From Polaromonas sp. OV174 (GTDB lineage Bacteria; Pseudomonadota; Gammaproteobacteria; Burkholderiales; Burkholderiaceae_C), in assembly GCF_900112285.1 (NCBI RefSeq), contig NZ_FOKZ01000010.1, positions 97,735 to 161,734 on the forward strand: 64,000 nucleotides of DNA. Direction: 5' to 3'. Of this stretch, positions 18,160-26,870 are shown one piece after another (the first letter of the stretch is position 1; each line of letters opens with the position of its first letter). A model generated the notes under the pieces. It saw only the letters and a program-made list of their open reading frames with translations, was not told the DNA's origin and made no database searches. The position numbers were made by a program, and so were the translations under genes.

Positions 18160-18764
18160 GTGGTTTCCTCAATCATCACGTATTCGGGAATTTCGCCCGG
18201 ATCTTGCTCTTTGTTGGCGGGGATTTCATCGCCCTGCGTGGGCGTTAAAAACAGGAATGACAGCTCAAAGCTGTCCGTGGCCGTTCGGGATAAAACAATT
18301 TCCCGCAATTTCTTTTCATGGAAGCTGGCTTCGTCTTCAGGCCGCAAAGCCAGGTGAAAGCGTATGCGGCCATCGAGCGTGTACATGGACAGCTGCCCGT
18401 CCTTCACGCTGAGGGTGTGACGGTCGAAATAAACCGGGCAGGTGTCAGCAAAGCGTAGCAGTGGCAGTGGCTTGTTGCCCAGCCGGTTAAGGTTGAAGGG
18501 GCTGTTTGGGTGCTGGTAGACCAGACGGCTGGAGCGGGATACCGAATAGATGGCGTTGCAGACCATTTGGGAGCCCATGGCCGGGAACTGCTCCCGCAAC
18601 TGCTTGTAAGCCAGATGATGAAGTGTGACGCGGTTCCAGCAACGCGATTGCTGAACCAGGGGAGACAGTGCGTTGCAGACCTGCGCAAACGCCTGCTGGA
18701 GCGCGCGCAGGCTCGCGAGTTGCTCCGGCGAACCGTTCAAGGGAATGCGCAATATGGAATTCAT
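18156..18764 (-). CDS. Stand-alone TnpB N-terminal-domain-like protein, first gene of the secretion operon
   Basis: A 202-residue protein not obviously part of any secretion family. It resembles the N-terminal (REC/WED, HTH_OrfB) part of IS605-type TnpB: ILRIPLNGSPEQLASLRAL at the start, then an asparagine helix (AQVCNALSPL, residues 27-36). A block LHHLAYKQLREQF with MGSQMVCNAIYSVSR (48-76) matches the TnpB pattern L-H-L-Y-RE-F-SQM. A beta segment QLSMYTLDGRIRF matches the TnpB 'WTLDGR' strand. It stops where the RuvC nuclease would begin and ends in an acidic tail (GDEIPANKEQDPGEIPEY). Start ATG 18764 lies inside a palindrome and has no ribosome site; the stop overlaps the ABC gene (ATGA). 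A domesticated, nuclease-less regulator is my inference; homology is judged from remembered sequences. Confidence 0.6.
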   Translation of the reverse strand: MNSILRIPLNGSPEQLASLRALQQAFAQVCNALSPLVQQSRCWNRVTLHHLAYKQLREQFPAMGSQMVCNAIYSVSRSSRLVYQHPNSPFNLNRLGNKPLPLLRFADTCPVYFDRHTLSVKDGQLSMYTLDGRIRFHLALRPEDEASFHEKKLREIVLSRTATDSFELSFLFLTPTQGDEIPANKEQDPGEIPEYVMIEETT

Positions 18765-18797
18765 ATAGGAATGTATTATAGGTTTCCTATATGAATT
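18758..18797 (-). promoter_or_regulatory. Nested palindrome over promoter and start codon of the secretion operon
   Basis: Perfect 14-bp arms AATTCATATAGGAA (18758-18771) and TTCCTATATGAATT (18784-18797) flank a 12-bp spacer. Inside it is a second palindrome, TATAGG-TTT-CCTATA (18777-18791), so three TATAGG half-sites occur. On the reverse strand a perfect TATAAT -10 lies in the spacer (18780-18775), about 10 bp before the ATG (18764-18762), which itself lies in an arm. The -35 is weak. The geometry predicts a nearly leaderless mRNA and an operator whose occupation blocks the promoter. Confidence 0.7.
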
Positions 18798-18896
18798 TTT
18801 GAGGCGTCCATCGATGAGGGGAAAAATTTAAATCCGTTACACTGCCTCCTTGGCTGTTAGCCGCAGATGCGGTACGCCGGCGTTAGCAGGGTCTGT

Positions 18897-18912
18897 TGTG
18901 AACAGCTTCACC
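18897..18912. promoter_or_regulatory. Imperfect CRP-type site
   Basis: TGTGA-N6-TCACC differs by one base from the CRP palindrome. It is only about 27 bp before the glycosyltransferase ATG, too close for ordinary activation; it might act on the divergent operon or be chance. Confidence 0.3.
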
Positions 18913-18938
18913 TGCCAATCTGAAGTAACCTAAAAAGC

Positions 18939-21482
18939 ATGAATTTGGACCACCCGCAAGAGCTGTCGTGCGATTTGCATGCTCCTCATTTACCTCCCAA
19001 AGTTTCCGTTCTGATTCGAACCATGGGGCGGCCCAGCTTGGTGAATGCGGTGAAGTCTGTACGGAATCAGCTATTCGGGGATTGGGAGTTGCTTGTCGTC
19101 AATGCGAGCGGTAAACCATTGTTGCCGTTGGCGGAAAAAGATGCCAGCACGGTAACCCGCCTGATTGAGTCCAATTCTCCTCTTGGAAGAGCCGCCGCAG
19201 CGAACATGCTGCTTGATGCGGCGACAGGAAAATTTGCCATTTTCCTGGACGATGATGACTGGTTATTGGAGGATCATCTGTCCAAGCTAGTTCAACTCCT
19301 GGAGTCTGATGAGAGCTTGGGTGCTGCATACAGCGATGTTGAGTGCGTGACTGCCGACGATACTGCTTCTCAAAAGAGGGTCCACCTGTTCGAGAGCGAC
19401 TTTGACGCGGCTACCCTGCAACTTCAAAACTACCTTCCTATTCATGCGGTTATGTTTCGGATGGATTGTGTCCGCATGGCCCCGGCAAGCTTGTTCGAGC
19501 CTGCACTCCAGCTTTTTGAAGACTGGGATTTTTGGCTTCAGTTGGCAGCGAAAAAACCATTTCGGCGGGTACCTGGCATATCAGCCATCTATGCATTGAA
19601 CTCCGACGAGGGGTCGGGCCACTCAGAAGTAGCGAACATGCTGCGCCAGACAATGCTGTCAGTGCTCGCCTCACGTCAGATGCAGCGTTGGCAGGCTAGC
19701 GATGTGGTGGGGCTCATGCTGAATGCCGTGCGGAATACGAACCAGTTGAATCATGAAAAGCAGAAGGCGACACTGGCGCAGCAGGATGCGGAGCGGCTGG
19801 AGCTGCGATTGATGGAAATAGGGCGAAACTTTGACGCCTTGCAGGAGTATTCGGGGTCACAGCAGGCCGAGCTCAACAAGCTCAGCGAGCTTCGCCTGCT
19901 GCACCTCAGGCAACTCGAAGAGATCTATCAGTCCCGCTCGTGGCATGTAACAAAGCCACTTCGCGCATTTGGCCGCTTTTTGAACCAGTTCCCCGAGCGC
20001 CTCCCGATGCGCTTCGCTCGTAACGTCTACCACGCTGTCGCTGGCGAAGTGGCGCGAAATGGGGTCATGGGATTTGCGCGTCGGCTGCCCTACTATCTGA
20101 GGCATCATCGAACCTATTTGGCTCTGCTGCGAAGCCGGGCACCGGCCAGAAATGGCAACGTATTTGCAGCTTCACCTCCCGAGTTGCGCGATATTCGACT
20201 GCATCCCGATCTGACTGGGGGCGGGCCTACCATCGACGTGAAAGTGTCCGTGATTATTCCTACGCTGAACGCGGGCCCTGAATTCGCATGGATGCTGCGC
20301 AAACTGCGCGCCCAGCGGGCTGTGCGTGAAATTGAAATCGTTGTCGTTGATTCAGGCTCACGCGACACGACGGTTCCAGTTGCCCGTAATGCCGGGGCGA
20401 AAGTCATCGAAATTCCTCCTGAGGAGTTTTCTCACAGCCACGCCCGCAACCTCGGCGCAGATCACGCGACGGGTGACTATGTGCTTTTCATGGTGCAGGA
20501 TGCCTACCCCATAGGAAACCACTGGCTATACGGCATGTTGCGTTATCTTCTCGATCATGCCGACCAAGGCCTCGCCGCCGCCTCTTGCGCAGAATACAGT
20601 CGCAGCGACAGCGACATGATGTACGACTCGATGATCAACACCCATTACCGGTTTTTGGGCTGCCTCGAGTACGACCGTATTGGTGAGTACAGCGGAGATG
20701 ACCACATGTCCCTGCGATCTCAGGGGCAACTCAGTGACGTTTCTTGTTTGATTTCTCGCGAATGCTTTCAGCAGTTTCGTTATCGCGGCAACTATGCAGA
20801 AGATCTCGACCTCGGCATACGTCTCATCAAGAGCGGCAAGCGGGTGGCGATGCTGGCATCCGTGAAAGTGATCCATTCGCATAATCGGCCAGCGTACTAT
20901 TACTTGAAGCGCTCATTTGTCGATGTCGTGTTCCTTGTGGGCCTATTCGATGACTTTGCCGTTCCGTATTGCGAATCTTTGCCAGGGTTACTGGCGGGTA
21001 TCGAATCCACCGCCGCTCATGTCTCTCAATGGCTCGGTCAAATCGAAACGAGTTCTTCGCAGCTTACGCTGACTGCCCAGCTTGACGGCTGGATTAACGA
21101 GTCGCGCAAAACCTTCTCGCTTGTAGGTCAAAGAGGCGCTTCCATGCTGGGCGACGACAGGCTGGATGCTTTTATTTCGACCATGTCTGAGCGCTATCTT
21201 GGCGCGGCGACAGGTGTTATGGATGCCACGGCGCGCAACGAAGCCCGTCGCTTCAGCGACAGTTTCTTGGCAAGGCTGGATCATTTCAAGAGTTTTGCCG
21301 CGGACGTGTATGGTGAGCAGGATGCCGTGCTGCGTCACGAACTAAGCGATATGGTACGGAAAACTTTCGCAGCCGCCGCCGGCTCAGCGCTGGCCTTCTA
21401 TTGCTTGAACCATAAGCAGTCCGAAGACGTAGCGCATGCCACTGTCGAACTGATACATAGTGAACTGGCGGCGGGTGTTTGA
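18939..21482 (+). CDS. Large glycosyltransferase with two GT2 domains
   Basis: An 847-residue protein. Domain 1 (residues ~20-250) is GT-A type: KVSVLIRTMGRPS, then FLDDDDWLLEDHL (metal-binding DxD) and ALQLFEDWDFWLQLA. A coiled-coil linker (~265-335, LAQQDAERLELRLMEIGRNF) follows. Domain 2 (~425-680) is another GT2: VSVIIPTLNAG, VVVDSGSRDTTV, FSHSHARNLGADHATGDYVLF, then YAEDLDLGIRLIKSG. The C-terminal 150 residues are helical and unassigned. It opens the glycan operon; its stop overlaps the next start (TGATG). It likely adds two sugars in succession to a lipid-linked glycan; sugars unknown. Confidence 0.85.
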   Translation: MNLDHPQELSCDLHAPHLPPKVSVLIRTMGRPSLVNAVKSVRNQLFGDWELLVVNASGKPLLPLAEKDASTVTRLIESNSPLGRAAAANMLLDAATGKFAIFLDDDDWLLEDHLSKLVQLLESDESLGAAYSDVECVTADDTASQKRVHLFESDFDAATLQLQNYLPIHAVMFRMDCVRMAPASLFEPALQLFEDWDFWLQLAAKKPFRRVPGISAIYALNSDEGSGHSEVANMLRQTMLSVLASRQMQRWQASDVVGLMLNAVRNTNQLNHEKQKATLAQQDAERLELRLMEIGRNFDALQEYSGSQQAELNKLSELRLLHLRQLEEIYQSRSWHVTKPLRAFGRFLNQFPERLPMRFARNVYHAVAGEVARNGVMGFARRLPYYLRHHRTYLALLRSRAPARNGNVFAASPPELRDIRLHPDLTGGGPTIDVKVSVIIPTLNAGPEFAWMLRKLRAQRAVREIEIVVVDSGSRDTTVPVARNAGAKVIEIPPEEFSHSHARNLGADHATGDYVLFMVQDAYPIGNHWLYGMLRYLLDHADQGLAAASCAEYSRSDSDMMYDSMINTHYRFLGCLEYDRIGEYSGDDHMSLRSQGQLSDVSCLISRECFQQFRYRGNYAEDLDLGIRLIKSGKRVAMLASVKVIHSHNRPAYYYLKRSFVDVVFLVGLFDDFAVPYCESLPGLLAGIESTAAHVSQWLGQIETSSSQLTLTAQLDGWINESRKTFSLVGQRGASMLGDDRLDAFISTMSERYLGAATGVMDATARNEARRFSDSFLARLDHFKSFAADVYGEQDAVLRHELSDMVRKTFAAAAGSALAFYCLNHKQSEDVAHATVELIHSELAAGV

Positions 21483-22753
21483 TGCGAATCTTGATTATTG
21501 TTCACCAATTTTTCCCTGAATTTGCGGGCGGAACCGAACGCGTTGCATTGAATCTCGCGCGAATGGCGCAGCGTGCGGGTCACTATGTTCGAGTACTCGC
21601 GAGTACCGTGGATCCTGAACGTTGTGGCGGCAAGGCTTTCGCTGCGTCTGCTTTAAATGAGCTTGAATCTGTTTATCAAGGCGTTCCCGTCACCTTTATT
21701 CCCAGGGCGATGCTGCCCGCATCGGCCGATATAAGTCTGGACGAAGACGAGGACATCGTAGGGAGTCTCGCTGCCTGGATGCGTCAGGAACGCTTCGAAG
21801 TCGCGCATGTGATGCACACCATGCGCATGGGCAGTGCGATACTGGCAGCGCAGCGCATCGGACTGCCCTATGTGCTGACGCTAACCGATTTTTTTCTGCC
21901 CTGTGCCCGAATCAATTTAATCAATTTAAAGAACCAGTTGTGCCTGGGGCCAGACAATGGACGTCGCTGTTCAAAAGATTGCGCAACGGCACCCTGGACG
22001 GCCGAAAGCTACATCGGCCGGTTTGACCAGGCACGTTCTGTGTTACAGGCCGCCGGTGCCCGAATTGCCCCCTCGGAATATGTAGCAGCACGTTACCACG
22101 ACGCCTTTGAGGGGATTGAGGTACAGACTATTCCGCATGGGGTTGATCTCTTGGCTTTGAGTCTTGCTGCCAACCATGCAACGCCGCCTGCCAGCCCCAA
22201 AGCGCATCTTCAGATCGTATATATCGGTTCGATTGTTCCACAGAAGGGCCTTGACGTACTGCTTCGTGCTCTGGCGCTTTTGCCGGACGCAGTGGTCCGG
22301 CTCAAGGTAATTGGAGGCGCTTACGGAAATTCTGCTTATCACAGTGAAGTGAGATCTCTGGCCGACTCGGATGCGAGGATCGAGTTTTCCGGATCGCTTG
22401 AGGCGTCCGAGGTATTCAAGGCGCTAGGGGATGCTGACTTGCTGTGCCTGCCCTCCAAGGTGCCTGAAACTTTTTCACTAGTGCTGCATGAAAGCGCCGC
22501 CGCAGGTGTCCCTGCGCTAGTGTCCGATCTCGGCGCGCCTGCCCAGCAGGTTGCTGCTCATCAATGCGGAGGTGTCGTTGCAGCGGGTGATCCAGAGGCA
22601 TGGGCTCGCGCCATCGGCGACCTGATCAATTCGCCCGGCATCTTGCAGTCGTGGAGGGAGAATCTTTTCTTGCCGTTGCGTATCGAAGAGGAGGCTTTCT
22701 TCTACGAATCCATCTATCAGCGTGTGCGCAGGCAGCACATCCAGTCAACATGA
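21482..22753 (+). CDS. Family 4 glycosyltransferase (GT-B)
   Basis: A 423-residue GT4 enzyme. The N-terminal domain opens ILIIVHQFFPEFAGGTERVALNLARMA, the usual 'GG-x-E' acceptor loop. The C-terminal donor domain has IVYIGSIVPQKGLDVLLRALALL and ESAAAGVPALVSDLGAPAQQV (E-x7-E type nucleotide-sugar motif). A Cys-rich segment (CARINLINLKNQLCLGPDNG, then RRCSKDC) near residue 140 is seen in some O-antigen GT4 enzymes. It overlaps the genes on both sides (TGATG before, ATGA after), so translation of the three glycosyltransferases is coupled. Confidence 0.85.
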   Translation: MRILIIVHQFFPEFAGGTERVALNLARMAQRAGHYVRVLASTVDPERCGGKAFAASALNELESVYQGVPVTFIPRAMLPASADISLDEDEDIVGSLAAWMRQERFEVAHVMHTMRMGSAILAAQRIGLPYVLTLTDFFLPCARINLINLKNQLCLGPDNGRRCSKDCATAPWTAESYIGRFDQARSVLQAAGARIAPSEYVAARYHDAFEGIEVQTIPHGVDLLALSLAANHATPPASPKAHLQIVYIGSIVPQKGLDVLLRALALLPDAVVRLKVIGGAYGNSAYHSEVRSLADSDARIEFSGSLEASEVFKALGDADLLCLPSKVPETFSLVLHESAAAGVPALVSDLGAPAQQVAAHQCGGVVAAGDPEAWARAIGDLINSPGILQSWRENLFLPLRIEEEAFFYESIYQRVRRQHIQST

Positions 22754-23715
22754 GCGTAAAGGTCGCTGTTGTCATCGTCAACTGGAACGGCAAGGCACAC
22801 CTGCGGGATTGCCTGGTCTCGCTCAGCCGGCAAACTCATGCTGACTTTCAGGCGCTTGTGGTGGACAACGCCAGTTCCGACGGTTCGCAGCAAATCGTCC
22901 ACGAAATGAATGACGATCGCTTTTCGCTTCTGCAGCTCGATGAAAACACCGGGTTTGCCAAGGCCAACAATTTAGGCGTGAGCCATGGGGGGGGCTGCAA
23001 ATGGGTAGCATTGCTAAATCCCGATGCTTTCCCAGAGCCCTGTTGGCTTGAAACCTTGCTGGCTACAGCGAACGAGAACGCCAGCTTCGCGGCCTTCGGT
23101 GGACATTTGATAAGCGCTCATGATCATCTGCTCAGTGATGGCACGGGCGATGCCTACAATTTCAGCGGCCGGGCTTATCGCCGAGACCATGGCAGCCCGG
23201 TTGAACTATCCCACAGGGAGCGGGAGGAGGTATTTTCGCCGTGCGCCGCCGCCGCGCTCTACCGCCGGGATGCCTGGGACGCGGTTGGCGGATTTGACGA
23301 AGACTTTTTTTGCTACATGGAGGACGTCGACCTCGTATTCCGGATGCGTCTGCAGGGCTATCGTTCCATGTACATCCCCCGCGCCGTCTGTTACCACGTC
23401 GGGTCCGCCATGTCTGGCCGGCACAGCGCTTTTTCCAGCTACCATGGCCAGCGTAATCTGGTGTGGGTGTATGTGAAGAATATGCCGTCCTGGCTATTTT
23501 GGTTGCTGCTGCCGGCGCACATTGGCTTTAACATGCTGGCCGTTGCGCGATTCGCACTACGTGGGCAACTCGGTATTGTGCTGCGCGCCAAGCGTGATGC
23601 ACTGAGCGCGTTGCCGCAGGTCTGGCAAAAGCGTCGCCGCATTCAGGCTCAGCGTACAGTCTCCCCCGCAAAGATATGGACCGCCCTTGACAAGAGTCTA
23701 TGGCCGAAGCACTAA
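22750..23715 (+). CDS. GT2 glycosyltransferase, rhamnosyltransferase-like
   Basis: A 321-residue GT2 enzyme starting at the ATG that overlaps the previous stop (ATGA). It opens VAVVIVNWNGKAHLRDCL, has VVDNASSDGS, GFAKANNLGV, ALLNPDAFPEPCW and, late, GFDEDFFCYMEDVDLVFRMRLQG, the pattern of WbbL/RfbF-type rhamnosyltransferases. A C-terminal hydrophobic segment (PSWLFWLLLPAHIGFNML) would attach it to the membrane. Third sugar transferase of the operon. Confidence 0.85.
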   Translation: MSVKVAVVIVNWNGKAHLRDCLVSLSRQTHADFQALVVDNASSDGSQQIVHEMNDDRFSLLQLDENTGFAKANNLGVSHGGGCKWVALLNPDAFPEPCWLETLLATANENASFAAFGGHLISAHDHLLSDGTGDAYNFSGRAYRRDHGSPVELSHREREEVFSPCAAAALYRRDAWDAVGGFDEDFFCYMEDVDLVFRMRLQGYRSMYIPRAVCYHVGSAMSGRHSAFSSYHGQRNLVWVYVKNMPSWLFWLLLPAHIGFNMLAVARFALRGQLGIVLRAKRDALSALPQVWQKRRRIQAQRTVSPAKIWTALDKSLWPKH

Positions 23716-23731
23716 TTTGCCTTTCATTTTG

Positions 23732-25027
23732 ATGAATACATCCCCTATTACTCCCACCTTTCCTGTTTCGGGCGGCTTAGCCATTGAAGCAATTGGGCTA
23801 GGAAAAGCCTACCCAACAATGGCCAGTCCGACACAGCGCTTGCGTTCTGCGCTTTATCGCGAAAAGGTGCAACCCAACGACGCTTTCTGGGCGTTGCGCG
23901 ATTTGTCATTGGAGATTCCGCGGGGTGAAGTCCTGGGTGTCATCGGGCGTAATGGCGCTGGCAAGTCGACGTTGCTGCAACTGCTTTGCGGCACTGTCAG
24001 TCCGAGCACAGGTACGGTCCGTGTAAATGGGCGAATCGCAGCCTTGCTGGAGCTTGGCGCTGGATTTAATCCAGACTTCTCTGGCCGCGATAACATACTG
24101 CTTAATGGCCCCTTGCTAGGCATTAGTCGTGAGCAATTACTCGAACGACTTGACGCGATTATCGAATTTTCCGGGATTGGTCACTTTATTGATCACCCGG
24201 TCAAGACATACTCCAGTGGCATGTTTGTGCGCTTGGCCTTCTCGTTGGCCACCAGCGTGGATCCCGATATTCTTATTATTGATGAAGCCCTGTCCGTGGG
24301 GGATGGAGAGTTTTCACGCAAGTCGTTCGACCGTATTTTTGCGATGAAGGAGCGCGGAACCACCATATTGTTTTGCTCGCACTCCCTGTATCAGGTCGAA
24401 GCCTTCTGCAGTCGCGTCATGTGGCTTAACGAAGGAGCACTGCAAGCGATTGGCGAGCCCCATGAAGTGGTGCGTAAATACGATCTGTTTTTGGCCGGGA
24501 AGGGTGCCATTCCCCCCTCTGGGGTTGGCGCCGATAGCAGTCCGACGAGTACTCCCGCGGGACAAGAGACTCTTGGCAGCACCCCCGGCTATGCGCGTAT
24601 CAGCCAGGCGCGCGTCGGGTGTGATGGCGCTTGGGGCAAGAGCCTGCATATTCGTCCCGGCGAGTCCAGTCTGAGCGTCGTCATTGAGTTCGAATCCGAC
24701 CCGGCGCTGCCGCCGCCCACCGCAGGAGTCACCATTGACTTGCCCAATAGCATGGCGCTGACCTGTTCGATCGCCCGCACCGACGGCTTGGTGCTTGAGC
24801 GCGACGAACAAGGGCGGGGCGTTGCAACCATCGAGTTTCCACGCATTCCCTTGCGCAAGGGAAAGTACCATGTTGGCGTTTACCTTGGCAGCGAAAACGC
24901 CGTCCATATATACGACAACGCCCTGTCCATTGCCACACTGACGGTAAATGACATACTGCCGGAGCCCGGCTTGGTGACCCTGCCGCACCACTGGCACAGC
25001 CTGTCTGGACACTACGGCGACAAGTGA
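23732..25027 (+). CDS. wzt: Wzt-type ATPase of an O-polysaccharide ABC exporter
   Basis: A 431-residue ATPase. The N-terminal domain has Walker A GRNGAGKST (near 71), the truncated export-type signature YSSGMFVRLAFSLA and Walker B DPDILIIDEALSVGD. The C-terminal domain (residues ~290-420, ARISQARVGCDGAWG ... LRKGKYHVGVYLGSE) is a Wzt_C-type carbohydrate-binding jelly roll that recognises the glycan terminus before export. Start chosen at the ATG at 23732; the open frame extends upstream into the previous gene. Its permease partner is encoded on the other strand at 26842. Confidence 0.88.
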   Translation: MNTSPITPTFPVSGGLAIEAIGLGKAYPTMASPTQRLRSALYREKVQPNDAFWALRDLSLEIPRGEVLGVIGRNGAGKSTLLQLLCGTVSPSTGTVRVNGRIAALLELGAGFNPDFSGRDNILLNGPLLGISREQLLERLDAIIEFSGIGHFIDHPVKTYSSGMFVRLAFSLATSVDPDILIIDEALSVGDGEFSRKSFDRIFAMKERGTTILFCSHSLYQVEAFCSRVMWLNEGALQAIGEPHEVVRKYDLFLAGKGAIPPSGVGADSSPTSTPAGQETLGSTPGYARISQARVGCDGAWGKSLHIRPGESSLSVVIEFESDPALPPPTAGVTIDLPNSMALTCSIARTDGLVLERDEQGRGVATIEFPRIPLRKGKYHVGVYLGSENAVHIYDNALSIATLTVNDILPEPGLVTLPHHWHSLSGHYGDK

Positions 25028-26025
25028 TGGCATCCTCGCTCCCAAGCCAGGTGGATGCTTTGCCTGCAGGCCACTCAGAGCGCTGGTCGGTTCATGGTGC
25101 CACGGCGGAAAATGACGAAGAACTGCTGCAGTTGTTCGAAAAAGTCTTCGGTCATGTCATGTCGGCATCTCAGTGGCGATGGAAATACGCCGACGCTCCC
25201 ACGCGCGGCATGATGTTGCGGCGGGACGGCACCGCTGTGGCATTTTTTGGGGGTATGCCGCGGACGATACAAGGGCCATCCGGGACGCACATAGTGGTGC
25301 AAAACGGTGATGTCATGGTTTTGCCCAGTGAGCGTGGCGTCTTCAGCCGCAGAGGGGCTTTGTACCATGTGGCTGCCGCATTTTTCAGCCAATTGGTGGG
25401 CCCTTCTCTGGGCTATGAATTTGCCTTTGGGTTTCCCAGTGGCAGGCATTTCCAGCTTGGAATCAAGCTCGGTCTCTACGCACCTGCTGGTCGCATGACT
25501 GCATTGACTTGGCCGGCATTGCTGCCCTCGCAGCAACGCTGGTCAACGACAGCCACTCTGGACAAGAAAAATCTGCACCTGTTGCAACCCCTGTGGCGCG
25601 ACATGCGCACGAGTTGGCCGCAATATTTCATGCCGGTGCGTGACGCTGCCCGTTGGAACTCGCGTTTTGCCTCGCACCCCGTCCATCACTACGAGCTCCT
25701 GGTGATTCGCCGCCGGTGGACCGGTCGGCCACTTTGCGCCATTGCGTTGAGAGAGCATGCTGGCCATGTCGAGTGGCTGGACTATGTGGGGTCAAGCAAG
25801 GCGACAGGCCTTGCCGTGAACGCCGCTCGTCGTTTTGCTGGCGAGCGCAACAAAAAACCTGTCATGGGTCTGTTCAGCGAGGGCATCGCGCCCTATTTTG
25901 CAATCGATGCTGCGAGTTGCATGCCTTCGGATATCTATATTCCGGTCAATGCTCGACCCGTCGAAGAGGGCAGGCCTTACATTGGTCAACTATGGTTGAC
26001 GGGCGGCGACACCGATTTTCTTTAG
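25027..26025 (+). CDS. GNAT-like acyltransferase of the glycan operon
   Basis: A 332-residue soluble protein starting at the ATG in a TGATG overlap with wzt. It resembles the GNAT proteins found in exopolysaccharide loci: an early helical segment (NDEELLQLFEKVFGH), strand AVAFFGGMPRTIQG, VVQNGDVMVLPSERG and a core GYEFAFGFPSGRHFQLGIKLGLY. The second half, with HHYELLVIRRRWTGRPLCAIALREH, looks like a repeated GNAT fold. The classical acetyl-CoA loop is not clear, so the donor could be another acyl or aminoacyl group. Probable role: modifies a sugar on the exported glycan. Confidence 0.55.
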   Translation: MASSLPSQVDALPAGHSERWSVHGATAENDEELLQLFEKVFGHVMSASQWRWKYADAPTRGMMLRRDGTAVAFFGGMPRTIQGPSGTHIVVQNGDVMVLPSERGVFSRRGALYHVAAAFFSQLVGPSLGYEFAFGFPSGRHFQLGIKLGLYAPAGRMTALTWPALLPSQQRWSTTATLDKKNLHLLQPLWRDMRTSWPQYFMPVRDAARWNSRFASHPVHHYELLVIRRRWTGRPLCAIALREHAGHVEWLDYVGSSKATGLAVNAARRFAGERNKKPVMGLFSEGIAPYFAIDAASCMPSDIYIPVNARPVEEGRPYIGQLWLTGGDTDFL

Positions 26026-26066
26026 CGCTTCAGCCATGCAGGTCCACCTTCTCCCTTTCGTCAACC

Positions 26067-26870
26067 ATGTCCGAAGATCAACATATTCCCTACCAAGCCT
26101 CAAGCCTGCCAGTGCCTGGTGCCGTCGGCGTACTCGTGCTTGCGCCTCACCCCGACGATGAAGTGTTTGGCTGCGGAGGCTGTGCCGCGCTATATGCCCT
26201 CTCGGGGGTGCCGGTCCAGGCCTTGATCCTGACCGACGGCGGTTTGCACGGCGTTCCGCCCGCGGGCGTGGCGGTGGTCGCGGCGCGGCAGGAAGAAGCC
26301 CGTGCGGCGGCCAAGGTGCTTGGCTGCCAGCCGCCCATTTTTGGCCACTATGCCGACCGTTCCCTGTCAACGGCGGGCGGGGCGCTTGTCAATTTGATCG
26401 TGCGTCAAATGAAGGAGTGCGGCGCTGACGTACTGCTGGCACCTTCGGTTTGGGAGATTCACCCCGATCATCGGGCTGCCGCCTTGGCTGCAATTGAAGC
26501 GATTCAGCAGCTCGGCGCCGGCCACACCCTCGTACAGTACGAAGTAGGTGCGCCCTTGCTGCCGAATGTGTTGCTTGACATCACCCCCGTATGGCAGCGC
26601 AAGCAGCAGGCCATGGCCTGCTTCGGCTCACAGCTTGCTTTGCAGGCCTACGACCGCCATATTAGTGCGCTGAATGTCTTTCGCACCTATACCTTGCCAG
26701 CTGCGGTTCAAGCGGCGGAAGGCTTGCGTGTTGCGACGCAGCAGCAGGCGAAAGAAGACCCCTTTGGTCTGGTTTTTCAGGGTAACCCCCACCCCGTGCG
26801 GGAACAGTTTTTGCCGCCCGACGGGTGGTTGGCCCGCTTATTCAGACCTCATCGGCAAAAGCTGGTCTGA
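26067..26870 (+). CDS. PIG-L family deacetylase
   Basis: A 267-residue LmbE/PIG-L enzyme. The zinc motif PHPDDEVFGCGG lies near residue 27, with the second metal ligand in WEIHPDHRAA (His-Pro-Asp-His). These enzymes remove N-acetyl groups from GlcNAc-type sugars. The ATG at 26067 begins the family domain; the frame is open further upstream but that region is the 3' part of the previous gene in another frame. Its last 29 bases overlap, tail to tail, the Wzm gene on the other strand. Confidence 0.85.
   Translation: MSEDQHIPYQASSLPVPGAVGVLVLAPHPDDEVFGCGGCAALYALSGVPVQALILTDGGLHGVPPAGVAVVAARQEEARAAAKVLGCQPPIFGHYADRSLSTAGGALVNLIVRQMKECGADVLLAPSVWEIHPDHRAAALAAIEAIQQLGAGHTLVQYEVGAPLLPNVLLDITPVWQRKQQAMACFGSQLALQAYDRHISALNVFRTYTLPAAVQAAEGLRVATQQQAKEDPFGLVFQGNPHPVREQFLPPDGWLARLFRPHRQKLV

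Noticed and set aside
18156..18764. An adjacent guide-RNA (omega-RNA-like) gene for the TnpB-like protein
   Set aside because: The downstream ABC gene overlaps its stop, leaving no intergenic space for a 3' guide RNA; any RNA would have to overlap coding sequence, which I cannot support.
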